DNA of 64,000 bases, taken from positions 6,242,501 to 6,306,500 of the forward strand of contig NZ_CP108514.1 in NCBI RefSeq assembly GCF_035989305.1, written 5' to 3'. This document shows, piece after piece, positions 16,597 through 24,603 of the stretch (position 1 is the stretch's first letter; each line of letters starts with the position of its first letter). A model generated the notes under the pieces. The model ran no database searches and was not told the origin of the DNA. It saw nothing but the letters and a program-made list of their open reading frames with translations. This stretch comes from Streptomyces sp. NBC_01233 (lineage in GTDB: Bacteria; Actinomycetota; Actinomycetes; Streptomycetales; Streptomycetaceae). The position numbers and the translations under genes are program-made.

Positions 16597-17280
16597 CTAG
16601 CGGTGTTCGAGGAGCTGGTCGGTGGCGGTCTGGACTCGGTGGATTGCCCGCTGCACGGCGATCAGCACGGCATGGAGCTGGACGTCCGCTGGCTGGCCAC
16701 CGGAGTTGACCGCGCGGGCCAGCTGGTTGAGGTTGTTGCCGACGTGGCCGAGGTGCCGGCGGGCGGCGAAGAGCTCCGCGACTACTTCTCGTTCACCGGC
16801 GATGGCGGCGGAGGCGCGGTCTGGGTCGCGGGCGGCGGCAAGCCCGCTGCGGGCGAGAAACGCGGGCAGGCTCGTACGGGATGCAGCTGCTGCGGTGGCA
16901 AGGCGGTTCTTCTCGTCGTCGTTGAGGCGGACGCTGCAGACATGCGAGCGCTTGTTGGCGGCGGTCTTCGGCGAGCGCTTGCGCGAAGCGTTCTTCGTGG
17001 CGGGGCGCTTGCGGCGCGGCGCGGGCTTCTCCTCCGGCTGCGATCCGCCCTCGGTCGCTGCCTTGTGGACCGGTGCCCCCTGGCTCCGGTCCGCTCCCGC
17101 CACCCCTGGGGCGGGATGGGCCAAGACGCGCTTCCCCGACGGGGAAGAGTGTCTTGGCCGATAACTTGCTCCTTCTGGGAGCGAGTTGACGTCGGGAGAA
17201 GGGTCGTCACGAGCCCAGGATTCGGTCGACTTGACGGTCCTGTTCGGCGCCGGTTCGGGCTGGTTTTCAGCGGACTGCAT
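16597..17280 (-). CDS. MobC-like mobilization accessory protein
   Basis: 227 aa from ATG 17280 (GGAAGGAG 11 bases upstream); the open frame also extends to 17382. The N-terminal half is low-complexity and Arg/Lys-rich (PAPRRKRPATK). A ribbon-helix-helix-like segment follows (SHVCSVRLNDDEKNRLA, then SLPAFLARSGL) and the MobC signature GNNLNQLARAVN at about 180-190. MobC proteins bind near oriT and help the relaxase open the nick site. A large inverted repeat lies inside the first third of this gene. Confidence 0.85.
   Translation of the reverse strand: MQSAENQPEPAPNRTVKSTESWARDDPSPDVNSLPEGASYRPRHSSPSGKRVLAHPAPGVAGADRSQGAPVHKAATEGGSQPEEKPAPRRKRPATKNASRKRSPKTAANKRSHVCSVRLNDDEKNRLATAAAASRTSLPAFLARSGLAAARDPDRASAAIAGEREVVAELFAARRHLGHVGNNLNQLARAVNSGGQPADVQLHAVLIAVQRAIHRVQTATDQLLEHR
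17121..17187 (-). other. candidate oriT: two inverted repeats inside mobC
   Basis: First repeat, 17121-17157: outer arms CCAAGAC / GTCTTGG and inner arms CTTCCCC / GGGGAAG, separated by 3-base mismatches. Second repeat, 17163-17187: AACTTGCTCC / GGGAGCGAGTT around a 4-base loop, with one mismatch. Two adjacent palindromes next to mobC and the relaxase are what an origin of transfer looks like. Being inside the coding part of mobC is unusual, and no nick site can be named. Confidence 0.45.
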
Positions 17281-17372
17281 GGGTGCATTGGCTCCTTCCG
17301 GGAGGCCAGGTGGTGGGGGAACGGGACGGCGGCCCGGGTGCTGGTCCGGGCCGCCGTAGGGACAGGGTTCGG

Positions 17373-17564
17373 TCACCGGCACAGGGGGCAGCGCTCGAAG
17401 TGCCGGGCCAGGGCCCGGGCCATGTTCTGCTTCACGCCCCAGGCGTGCCGGGTGCTCGCCTTCGCTGCGGTGCTGCCCTCGTGACGGGCGGCATGGCCGC
17501 GCAGGAAGGCGATGTCGCGCTCGTAACCGGCCTTCATGTCGGCGAATCGAGTGCAGGTCTTCAT
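17373..17564 (-). CDS. small hypothetical protein, 63 aa
   Basis: ATG overlaps the stop of the upstream DUF2637 gene by 4 bases (ATGA), so it is translationally coupled. The product is basic and helical with two Cys near the N-terminus/middle region (TCTRF) and a CPLC motif at the very end. Function unknown. It sits between the Spd-like gene and mobC in the mobilization operon. Confidence 0.72.
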   Translation of the reverse strand: MKTCTRFADMKAGYERDIAFLRGHAARHEGSTAAKASTRHAWGVKQNMARALARHFERCPLCR

Positions 17565-18709
17565 CGGTGGGTCGCTCCTTCGTGGGATTTGGGGGAGGCG
17601 GTCGCAGAGCGAAGCGCGGTCAGGACGGGGCCGATGTGCTCGTTGCCGAGGGGGATGCCACGGGCGCGCATGATGCTCCGCAGCTGGGTTCGGGTGATCT
17701 GCTCGTTCCCGTCCGCAGCCAGGGCTGCGGGGACGTCCGGGAGGACCAGCTCGACAACCTCTTCCTCGGACAGGCGGCGCGGTCCGGTCCGGCGTTCGGA
17801 CCGTCCGGCGTGGACCTTCGCCCGGACGGTCCGAGGACGTACCGGTCCCGTCCGAGTGCGCCGCGGTCCGGGTTTGGGGCTGGGCCGGTCCGGTCCGGCG
17901 GGGGCGTCGGTCCGGGTTTCGTCGTGGTCCGGGTTCGGTCCGGTCCGGGGCTCCGTCGTGTCCGGCGGTGCGGTGGTCCGGCTTGGGTCCGGGTCCGGTC
18001 CGGGTTTGGGGCTGGGCCGGTCCGGTCCGGCGGGGGCGTCGGTCCGGGTTTCGTCGTGGTCCGGGTTCGGTCCGGTCCGGGGCTCCGTCGTGTCCGGCGG
18101 TGCGGTGGTCCGGCTTGGGTCCGGGTCCGGTCCGGGTTTGGGGCTGGGCCGGTCCGGTCCGGCGGGGGCGTCGGTCCGGGTTTCGTCGTGGTCCGGGTTC
18201 GGTCCGGTCCGGGGCTCCGTCGTGTCCGGCGGTGCGGTGGTCCGGCTCGGGCCGGAGCCGGTCCGGGTTTCGGTCGCGCTGTTCCGGAGGGGCCGGGCGA
18301 TGCGCTGGTGGATCTGCCGCATCAGGACTCCGAAGGCGAGCATGGCGCCCGTCGGCGGGACGGCGGCGACCACGTAGTCCAGGACCGGGACCGGATTGCC
18401 GGTGGTGCCGCTGACGCCGGCGACGTTCAGCGCGATTGATCCGGCCGACCCTGCGGCCGTCAGCCCGATTGCCCACCAGTCCGTCACCCGGCGCAGACCC
18501 GCTCGCAGCATGAGCAGTTCGCCGGCGACGATGAACATGTCCAGCGTGGCGGGCCAAGCCCACTGCCGGATGGGCGAGCGGTCCAGGCCGTGCCTCCCAG
18601 CGACTTCGGCGAGGTGGGCGTAGGAGAGCCAGAATCCGGCGCCAGTCAGGACGATGATCACCGTCCCGGCAGCGATCAGGGCGTATCGGTCGGCGGTCTC
18701 CTCGGTCAA
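17561..18709 (-). CDS. DUF2637 membrane protein (Spd-like) with a tandem repeat
   Basis: 382 aa. The N-terminal ~135 residues have four hydrophobic segments (IAAGTVIIVLTGAGF, TLDMFIVAGELLML, AIGLTAAGSAGSIAL, VVAAVPPTGAMLAFGVL), matching DUF2637, a family linked to intramycelial spread (Spd) of Streptomyces conjugative elements. A 44-residue unit beginning PSRTTAPPDTTEP then repeats nearly three times (Pro/Asp/Thr-rich). The C-terminal ~95 residues are soluble and basic, with a helical domain (LSEEEVVELVLPDVPAALAA). The repeat probably acts as a flexible cytoplasmic linker between membrane and soluble parts. Confidence 0.85.
   Translation of the reverse strand: MTEETADRYALIAAGTVIIVLTGAGFWLSYAHLAEVAGRHGLDRSPIRQWAWPATLDMFIVAGELLMLRAGLRRVTDWWAIGLTAAGSAGSIALNVAGVSGTTGNPVPVLDYVVAAVPPTGAMLAFGVLMRQIHQRIARPLRNSATETRTGSGPSRTTAPPDTTEPRTGPNPDHDETRTDAPAGPDRPSPKPGPDPDPSRTTAPPDTTEPRTGPNPDHDETRTDAPAGPDRPSPKPGPDPDPSRTTAPPDTTEPRTGPNPDHDETRTDAPAGPDRPSPKPGPRRTRTGPVRPRTVRAKVHAGRSERRTGPRRLSEEEVVELVLPDVPAALAADGNEQITRTQLRSIMRARGIPLGNEHIGPVLTALRSATASPKSHEGATHR
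17871..18247. repeat. 132-bp tandem repeat, 2.9 copies
   Basis: Copies start at 17871, 18003 and 18135, each anchored by GGTTTGGGGCTGGGCC. The unit is 132 bp (44 codons), so the reading frame is kept. The third copy diverges after about 113 bp. Within each unit CGGTCCGG-type motifs recur. Near-identity of copies implies recent expansion. Confidence 0.95.
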
Positions 18710-18800
18710 GGGCTCCCTTTCTCCGGGCTTGCTGTGGGGCGTGGTGTGTGGCCGCCGGCGGCGCGCATGGTCGTCCGGTCGGGAGGTGGCGCCGGGCAGG

Positions 18801-19433
18801 TCATGCCGCCTTCCGCAGAGCGTCGTTGAGCTCGCGTGTCTGGGCCTGGCGCGGTACCTGGCAGAACGTTTCCTCGGGTGCGCTTCCGTCGTCGCTGCCG
18901 GCGGGGCTGGCCTGGCTGTCCGCGGCGGGGACCTTCCAGTACCGGTCGCGGTCTGCCACTGCGTGCGCCGCCCGGCGCAGGAGGTCGCGGGCGTGGTCGA
19001 AATCGACCCCGAGGACGTAGGCCAGCCGTGTGGTGCTCCAGCTGCGTACGTGGGCGGCGCGGGTGACGGCGTCGCGTTCGGCGGCGGAAAGGTGGACGTC
19101 CCGGCCCATGAGGGCGGCGCGGACCCGCTCGTAGTCGAGTCGCTTGGCGACCTTGGCGCGCCAGGGCTTCCGTTCCGCCTCAGTCAGGCCGCCCCACAGG
19201 CCCCAGCGGATGTCGTTGTCCATGGCGTGCGTGAAGCAGTCCTGCCGCACGGGGCAGGCGCCGCACAGGGTCTTGGCCTCGGCGATGTCGGCGTGGGCCC
19301 GCGGCGCGGGGAAGAACATCCGGTCGGCTTCGGCAGTGTCCAGGTCGTGGCAGTTCCCTCGGTCGTGCCACGAGATGTCGGCGATGCCACGCAGGTCGGG
19401 CACGGGCTGGGTGTTGGTGGTGATTTCGCGCAT
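18801..19433 (-). CDS. WhiB-family iron-sulfur regulator (Wbl-like)
   Basis: 210 aa from ATG 19433 (GGAG 9 bases upstream; an in-frame upstream start at 19481 is possible). It has the four [4Fe-4S] cysteines of the family: Cys28, then CGAC (Cys57, Cys60) and Cys66. The GLWGG turn follows at about 78-82 and a basic segment after it (KPWRAKVAKR). Wbl proteins bind sigma factor region 4 and regulate transcription. The C-terminal ~110-residue extension with a helix-turn-helix-like stretch (STTRLAYVLGVDFDHARDLL) is longer than in core WhiB proteins, as is common for plasmid-borne Wbl paralogues. It lies within the mobilization/replication block. Confidence 0.9.
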   Translation of the reverse strand: MREITTNTQPVPDLRGIADISWHDRGNCHDLDTAEADRMFFPAPRAHADIAEAKTLCGACPVRQDCFTHAMDNDIRWGLWGGLTEAERKPWRAKVAKRLDYERVRAALMGRDVHLSAAERDAVTRAAHVRSWSTTRLAYVLGVDFDHARDLLRRAAHAVADRDRYWKVPAADSQASPAGSDDGSAPEETFCQVPRQAQTRELNDALRKAA

Positions 19434-19545
19434 GGGATGGGTCTCCAGGGCATGCCGGATAGCGGCGAGCGGGTGCGGCACGCAGCGGTGGGTGCCAGCT
19501 GACCGGCTCGCTGGCCGGGCGGTGGAAGGTGGTGGGCGCAGGTGG

Positions 19546-20301
19546 TCAGGCGGCGCGGAAGCGGCGGTCAGGGCCGTTGAGGTGGACCGGGGTACACATG
19601 CCGGACAGGCGGGAGATCACTCGGTCGCCGACCTTGTCCCGCAGCACCGGCTGCCCGGTCGCCATCCCGGGGGTACGCACCGGCGGCAGGTTCGAGGTGA
19701 CGATCGTCGGCATCTGGTTCTGCGCACGCCAGTTCAGCAGCCGGAAGGTGATCTCCTCGTTCCACTCGGATGCTTTCGCAGCCCCGAGGTCGTCCAGGAG
19801 CAGCAGCGGTATCCGCACGATCCGGCGCAGCAGGTACTCCGGATCGCCACCGCCCCGGGCCCGCATCTCGCCGTACAGGTCGGCGGCGGTCGTGGCGTGC
19901 CAGCGCACCCCGCACCCGGAGGCGGTCAAGGCGCGGATTGCGGCGTACGCCTGGTGCGTCTTGCCGGCGCCGGTGGAGCCCCACAGCAGCAGACTGCGGC
20001 CGTGGGTGATCTCCCGCTGCCCGGCAGCCCCGAAGTGCGGGTTCAGCGGGCTGGCCGCGTGGCCGACGGCGCTGTCGGCGATGGCGCGGACCCACTCGCC
20101 TACGGCGGGGTGTTCGACCTGGGCCTCGCGGTAGTCGCGGGGGATTCGCAGCTGAGCGGCCTCCAGAGCGGGGATCGCTGCGAGGGTGTCCGCGATGGGG
20201 GCGGTGGGGTCGATGCCGCGCTCGGCGAGCTTGCGCCGCATCCAGGCCATCGCGGCGTTGTCCGCTGCGGTCTGGGGGTCGGCGAGGCTGGTGCGGTTCA
20301 C
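19546..20301 (-). CDS. DnaC-like helicase loader ATPase
   Basis: 251 aa. GTG 20301 overlaps the upstream stop by 4 bases (GTGA). Walker A GSTGAGKT lies at about 108-115 and Walker B LLLLDDLG near 166-172. A sensor-1-like TIVTSNLPP and an arginine-rich end (DRVISRLSGM) complete an AAA+ domain of the DnaC/IstB type. In phages and plasmids such proteins load the replicative helicase onto an origin opened by a partner, which would be the winged-helix protein encoded immediately upstream. Confidence 0.88.
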   Translation of the reverse strand: MNRTSLADPQTAADNAAMAWMRRKLAERGIDPTAPIADTLAAIPALEAAQLRIPRDYREAQVEHPAVGEWVRAIADSAVGHAASPLNPHFGAAGQREITHGRSLLLWGSTGAGKTHQAYAAIRALTASGCGVRWHATTAADLYGEMRARGGGDPEYLLRRIVRIPLLLLDDLGAAKASEWNEEITFRLLNWRAQNQMPTIVTSNLPPVRTPGMATGQPVLRDKVGDRVISRLSGMCTPVHLNGPDRRFRAA

Positions 20302-21434
20302 AGGGCGACTCCGAAGATTCCGGCGGGCTCGGTGGGGTTGAGGTACGGCGTGTAGGCGGGAGAGGCGCTGGCCCAGGGCCCCGCGCCGGAGGCGGAGGAC
20401 GGGCTCGAGTTTGACGACGGCGCTGGCCCGGAGTTGAGGAGCTCGTTGACCAGGCTCGGCAGGACGCTGGGGTTCAGCCCCTTGGCGCGCAGCCGCTCCA
20501 GCGCCGGCCTCAGGACGTCGGGGCCGTAGCCCTCGTCCAGCAGCGTGCGGATTTCCTTGCCCAGGTGCCCGAGCACCTTCTTCGGCGGGCGCCCTCCAAG
20601 GCATCCGCGCAGGTACTCGGCCATCAAGACCTTCGCCGACCACTCGCTCGCGTCGGCCGCTTCGAGCACCGTTTCCGGGGAGGAGCCGAGTGCGGGCGCC
20701 TCGCGCCCCCTACGGGAAGATCCAGGATCCAAGATCCTAGATCCAGACCGTGAGTCCTCAGTGAATGTGGCGCCCATCACGTCGTCTGCTCGGCCTGCAC
20801 CGCCCTGACCTGCAGATTCCTTCGCGGGTGTTGCGCGAGGCGGGCAAGGGGGTGATGTGGCCTCGCTCTCACCCTCCTGGGTGGGAGTGGCGTGCGTCAC
20901 GGCGGGGGTGGAAGCGGGTGAATCGGACGGAACGGTTCGCGTGAGTGCTCCGTGAGCGTCCGCGGAATCGCCTCCGCCGACGGTGCCGGTGGGCGCCCCG
21001 TGGGCTTCGGAGGGCGCCTGTCGGGGGATCGCCGCATGGGTCTGGGTGTGGCACTGGGGACGGTCGCACTCGCCGCACGCCTTCGCCGCCTCGTGGGCCG
21101 GGCAGCGGGGCAGTCGCGAGTCCGAAGCGCGGTTGATCTTCTGGTGTCGGTCCCAGGTCACGATGTGCAGCCAGGACTTGCCGTCGCAGCCTGTGTACCG
21201 GCACACGAGGCCGACCTCGGCCAGCTGCTCCAGGTCGCGGGCGACGTGAGCGGGGGTGTGCTCCGGGCGCAGCGCCCACAGCCGTCCCGCGATGATGGCC
21301 GCGTGGTCCCGGAACCGGCCGGAGTCGTCCGCCTGGGTCAGCAGCCCGAAGAACGTGAGCACCGCGGTGACATCGACGGCGGCAAGGTCCTCTGACTCGA
21401 ACGCCTCGGGCTTGATGGTGCGTATGCGCGCCAT
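20298..21434 (-). CDS. winged-helix replication initiation protein (phage/plasmid type)
   Basis: 378 aa. The start MARIRTIKPEAFESEDLAAVDV is characteristic of the winged-helix N-terminal domain of phage and plasmid replisome organizers. Residues about 60-115 complete it (HVARDLEQLAEVGLVCRY, SWLHIVTWDRHQKIN), and CGECDRPQCHTQTH follows as a possible zinc site. A long disordered linker leads to a helical C-terminal domain (LRGCLGGRPPKKVLGHLGKEIRTLLDEG) like the DnaD/helicase-interaction domains. It is coupled to a DnaC-like loader. It is the first gene of the minus-strand block, so its promoter lies in the 21435-22473 gap. Confidence 0.82.
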   Translation of the reverse strand: MARIRTIKPEAFESEDLAAVDVTAVLTFFGLLTQADDSGRFRDHAAIIAGRLWALRPEHTPAHVARDLEQLAEVGLVCRYTGCDGKSWLHIVTWDRHQKINRASDSRLPRCPAHEAAKACGECDRPQCHTQTHAAIPRQAPSEAHGAPTGTVGGGDSADAHGALTRTVPSDSPASTPAVTHATPTQEGESEATSPPCPPRATPAKESAGQGGAGRADDVMGATFTEDSRSGSRILDPGSSRRGREAPALGSSPETVLEAADASEWSAKVLMAEYLRGCLGGRPPKKVLGHLGKEIRTLLDEGYGPDVLRPALERLRAKGLNPSVLPSLVNELLNSGPAPSSNSSPSSASGAGPWASASPAYTPYLNPTEPAGIFGVAL

Positions 21435-22473
21435 CAGGCGTCACCCCCGCGCCAGAGGCCCGAAATGGGCGGGTGAGCGGTGTTCGCTGCACAGTCCGCA
21501 GCGGCGGCCCGAGGGTCCGGCCTTTCGCGCAGGGGCGTGCCCATGCAAAACTCTCCCTGAGTGATGCCGCAGCCGGTGTGCCCCGTTGGAAGGGCCGGCG
21601 CGGTGATGACGGGTCTCTCCGGCCTTTGCCTCGGCTGGAGATAGGGCTCTTCGCGTCCGGCGCCCGGGAGTTGCCTCTCCCGGGCGCCGATTGCATTTAC
21701 GGACTAGCCGCTCGGTGTGTCCTGCATGCGTTCCTTTCGCCGGTCACCGGGTTGCCTCCCGGTGGGGGACGACGAACATACGCAGACGCCTGCGCAAGAT
21801 CCAGACCTGGCTCTACAGTCCGTGAAAAGTTGTATACGCCAAGCATTTCGCCGATGTGTCAGAGCGTGCAGATGTGAGCCGCTGTGCGGCAGTGCCGCCC
21901 AGGCGCACTCCGGGCACGCCAAAAAGGATCTTCAAAGGAGCCCCCACGTTCATGAACCGGCAGGCTGTCGCTCTGTACCGGCTGGTCAGGTCTGGATTTA
22001 AGCCCGCAGGCAAAGGCTTCGTCAACGGCATCTCAAGGCCGAATCCACGCGCGTAGATGAGAGTGTGGGATGCATGGAGGCTGCGTGGATGATTCGTGTA
22101 ACACCCTTTAGTCGCAAGGGGGTTGGATGGTTGGAGTCGACTTGCCGGAGCGGTCATCGGCGGCATGAATGATCATTCGCCCTCTTGCAAGAAAAACCGG
22201 CAAGGATTTGCCGCTTTCCTGATCATGGAAAACTGCAGGTGAGGGATTGTCCAGATTCGTCATGGAAGGCGGCTGGGTGTGGGTGAGCGTGGTTGCACGT
22301 TTAACCAACTGCCCTGTGGTCGACGCCACAAATTGGGGAAAGCGTTCAACGTCGTCGTATCGTCTTTGTGGGAGACATCCGGCCGGGGGGCCAGCATTCG
22401 TGCTGCCCCTCTTTTTTCATGCCCTCGACCGGATGCCGCGCCCTGCTGACTGCGGAGACAAAGGAAGAACCTC
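21435..22473. promoter_or_regulatory. 1-kb divergent control region, possible origin
   Basis: No convincing gene. It separates the leftward replication/mobilization operon from the rightward XRE/MmyB regulator. It is A/T-richer than its surroundings from about 21810 to 22350. Palindromes: GAATGATCATTC (22167-22178, perfect), CGGCAA-GGAT-TTGCCG (22198-22213) and TTTCC-tgatcat-GGAAA (22215-22231). A hairpin CACCGGG/CCCGGTG lies near 21745-21765 and GCGGCAGTGCCGC near 21885. Such density fits an operator and/or replication origin, but I found no iteron array. Confidence 0.55.
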
Positions 22474-23823
22474 ATGGTTGCTCAGGGGATAGTCCCCTTC
22501 GGCGATGGCCACGCCGAGAAAAAGGGCGCACACGGCGGAGAAATCGCCGGTCAGTTCATGGGGTTCGGCGGCTGGCTGAAGAGATGGCGCCAGGTAGCGG
22601 GGATCACCCAGGCCCCGGTGGCCAAGGCCCTCGGCATGGGGGTCCGGACCTACCGCAACGTGGAGAAGGGCGCAGTCCCGCCCCGGTTCACCAAGCCCCA
22701 GTGCGAGGCGCTCGCGGATCTCCTCGGGCTCGACAAGAGCGAGCGCCACGCCCTGCTGCTCTACAACATCGGCACCACGCTCGATGGTGACCCGCAGATC
22801 GACGCGAGTCCGGAGCTGCGCCGCGCACTTCGCCTGCTAATCGACAGGCAGATGCCCTCACCTACGTATCTGACCGACCGCAACTGGAACATCCTCGCGT
22901 ACAACGCGGCGATGGCCGAGTGGTGGCCCTGGGTCATGGAGCCGCGCGCCAACCTCATGCGCTGGGCCCTGACGAACCCCGAGGCCCGCACCCAGTACCA
23001 CGAATGGGAAATGCACGCCGCGGCCTACGTCCGCTTGTTGAAGTTCGCCCAGGCCACCCACAAGGACAACACCGAGCTCGTCGACCTGATCGCCGAAGTT
23101 CGCCAGAACCCGGACGTCGAGCGGATCTGGCGCACCGAGGCCGATCTGGAAGCCGACAGGGACGGTCACGTCTTCCGGATGATCATACCCGCCCTGGGCT
23201 GGGAGACCATCGAAGTCGTCTCCCACGTCCTGTACCCGGCGTCGATGCCGCACTGCCGGTTCGTAGTGATCACCTGGGTCGAGACCGAGTCCTCCGACGA
23301 CGAGATCGACGCCCTTGGCGGCAAGCGCAACGCCTGGGCCCATGCTGAGGCCGGCTCACCCTCGACTCCGCAGCCCCCTGCCCAGGCCGAAGCCGATGCC
23401 GCCCGCCGCCGCGCGGCCCGTGCACTCACCGCCCGCCTCGTCGTCGACAGTGCCGACGAAGCCGCAGCGCTCGCCGGCCCCGACGGCGTCCCGCTCCCAG
23501 CACTCAGCGCACTGGCCGGTTCGGAGTGTCAGCTCACCCTGTCGCCCGAGAACCACTCCGTGGTGTGGGCCATCCAGGAAGTCCCTGGGGAGTGGGGCAT
23601 CACGCAGCTGGGGGCCGGAGCCGTCGTCGACCGCATCCATCGGCCGATCGTCGACCCCCAGGCCCGAGCGGAGCTGAAGCTACTCCTGCGCGCCTCGCTG
23701 CCGGACTCCGACCAGGCGGCCATCAGCCGGCTCCATGGACAACTGCCCCAGGTCGACCTTCGGGCCGCCCTCCTTCGCGAGATCTTCAACGACCTCCAAG
23801 AGGGCGAGGGCCTGCCCCGCTAG
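22474..23823 (+). CDS. XRE-family regulator with MmyB-like ligand-binding domain
   Basis: 449 aa. ATG has AAGGAAG about 7 bases upstream. The Cro/C1-type HTH is at about 30-95 (WRQVAGITQAPVAKALGMGVRTYRNVEKG). The MmyB-like PAS-type domain follows from about 125 (TYLTDRNWNILAYNAAMAEW, RWALTNPEARTQYHEWE). MmyB domains bind fatty-acid-like ligands and the family often sits beside the genes it controls. The C-terminal ~130 residues are an extra domain (VVWAIQEVPGEWGITQLG) not found in typical 270-aa members. A hotdog thioesterase lies 229 bp downstream, consistent with an acyl ligand. Confidence 0.85.
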   Translation: MVAQGIVPFGDGHAEKKGAHGGEIAGQFMGFGGWLKRWRQVAGITQAPVAKALGMGVRTYRNVEKGAVPPRFTKPQCEALADLLGLDKSERHALLLYNIGTTLDGDPQIDASPELRRALRLLIDRQMPSPTYLTDRNWNILAYNAAMAEWWPWVMEPRANLMRWALTNPEARTQYHEWEMHAAAYVRLLKFAQATHKDNTELVDLIAEVRQNPDVERIWRTEADLEADRDGHVFRMIIPALGWETIEVVSHVLYPASMPHCRFVVITWVETESSDDEIDALGGKRNAWAHAEAGSPSTPQPPAQAEADAARRRAARALTARLVVDSADEAAALAGPDGVPLPALSALAGSECQLTLSPENHSVVWAIQEVPGEWGITQLGAGAVVDRIHRPIVDPQARAELKLLLRASLPDSDQAAISRLHGQLPQVDLRAALLREIFNDLQEGEGLPR

Positions 23824-24052
23824 CTGGTGTGGCTGGCGAGTTGACCAAGGAAAGTCACTTACTGTCACGGCTGGTGCTGTCTCCGTTTGGGGGCCTGGGG
23901 GTCGGGGTGTGGCCGTCCGGACGGCAGAGAACGTCCGGACGGCTGATCCCCGCAGCCCCTGGGCCTTTGACGACGGAAAGTGCGCCAGCCCGTCCTCGGA
24001 TCGGCCGGGCGCCTCGAAGGTACGACAGATCCCACAACCCTCAGGAGTCACT

Positions 24053-24478
24053 GTGTCCCGACACATCTACGACTGCCCCGTTCGCTGGTCGGACCTCGAC
24101 GCGAATGGACACCTCAACAGCTCCCGCTACGGCGTCCTCCTGGAAGAGACCCGAATGCGCATGTTCAGCATGCTGGTCCCCCAGGACCCCGCCGAGCGCC
24201 TGGCCCGCAACTTCCTCCTGCGCGAGCAGACCATCCGCTACCAGTATCCGCTGGAGACTTGGGAGACGCCGGTCCGCATCGAAGCTTGGGTGACCGACGT
24301 CAAGCGCGTCTCGCTCACCTTCCACTTCGAGGTCAAGGACGACGAGCACGTCTACGCCACCGCGACCTCCGTTGTGGCCGGCTACGACTCCATCCGCGGC
24401 GGCATCCGCCGCTTCGAGCAGGACGAACTCGACGTGTTCAACAGCTACGCCGACACCATCCAGGCCGCCGGCAACTGA
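24053..24478 (+). CDS. hotdog-fold acyl-CoA thioesterase (4HBT family)
   Basis: 141 aa; GTG with AGGAG 5 bases upstream. The signature VRWSDLDANGHLNSSRYGVLLEE carries the catalytic Asp and the N/H-containing helix of 4-hydroxybenzoyl-CoA-type thioesterases. The length and the second strand block (TPVRIEAWVTDVKRVSLTF) fit a complete single hotdog domain that would dimerise. It probably hydrolyses an acyl-CoA; chain length cannot be read. It follows an MmyB-type regulator whose domain can sense acyl ligands. Confidence 0.87.
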   Translation: MSRHIYDCPVRWSDLDANGHLNSSRYGVLLEETRMRMFSMLVPQDPAERLARNFLLREQTIRYQYPLETWETPVRIEAWVTDVKRVSLTFHFEVKDDEHVYATATSVVAGYDSIRGGIRRFEQDELDVFNSYADTIQAAGN

Positions 24479-24603
24479 ACCGTCCCCCGCGAGCCCGGAT
24501 TCATCGCCCTCCGGCTCGCGAAGAACGCCGTGCCCGATCCATCCCCGTCCTCACGGGACGACGCCACGAAGGGGAACTCCATGCTGACCTGTGAGAACAC
24601 GCG

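Noticed and set aside
17871..18247. CRISPR-like array
   Set aside because: The repeats are 132 bp long, contiguous, in-frame and without spacers.
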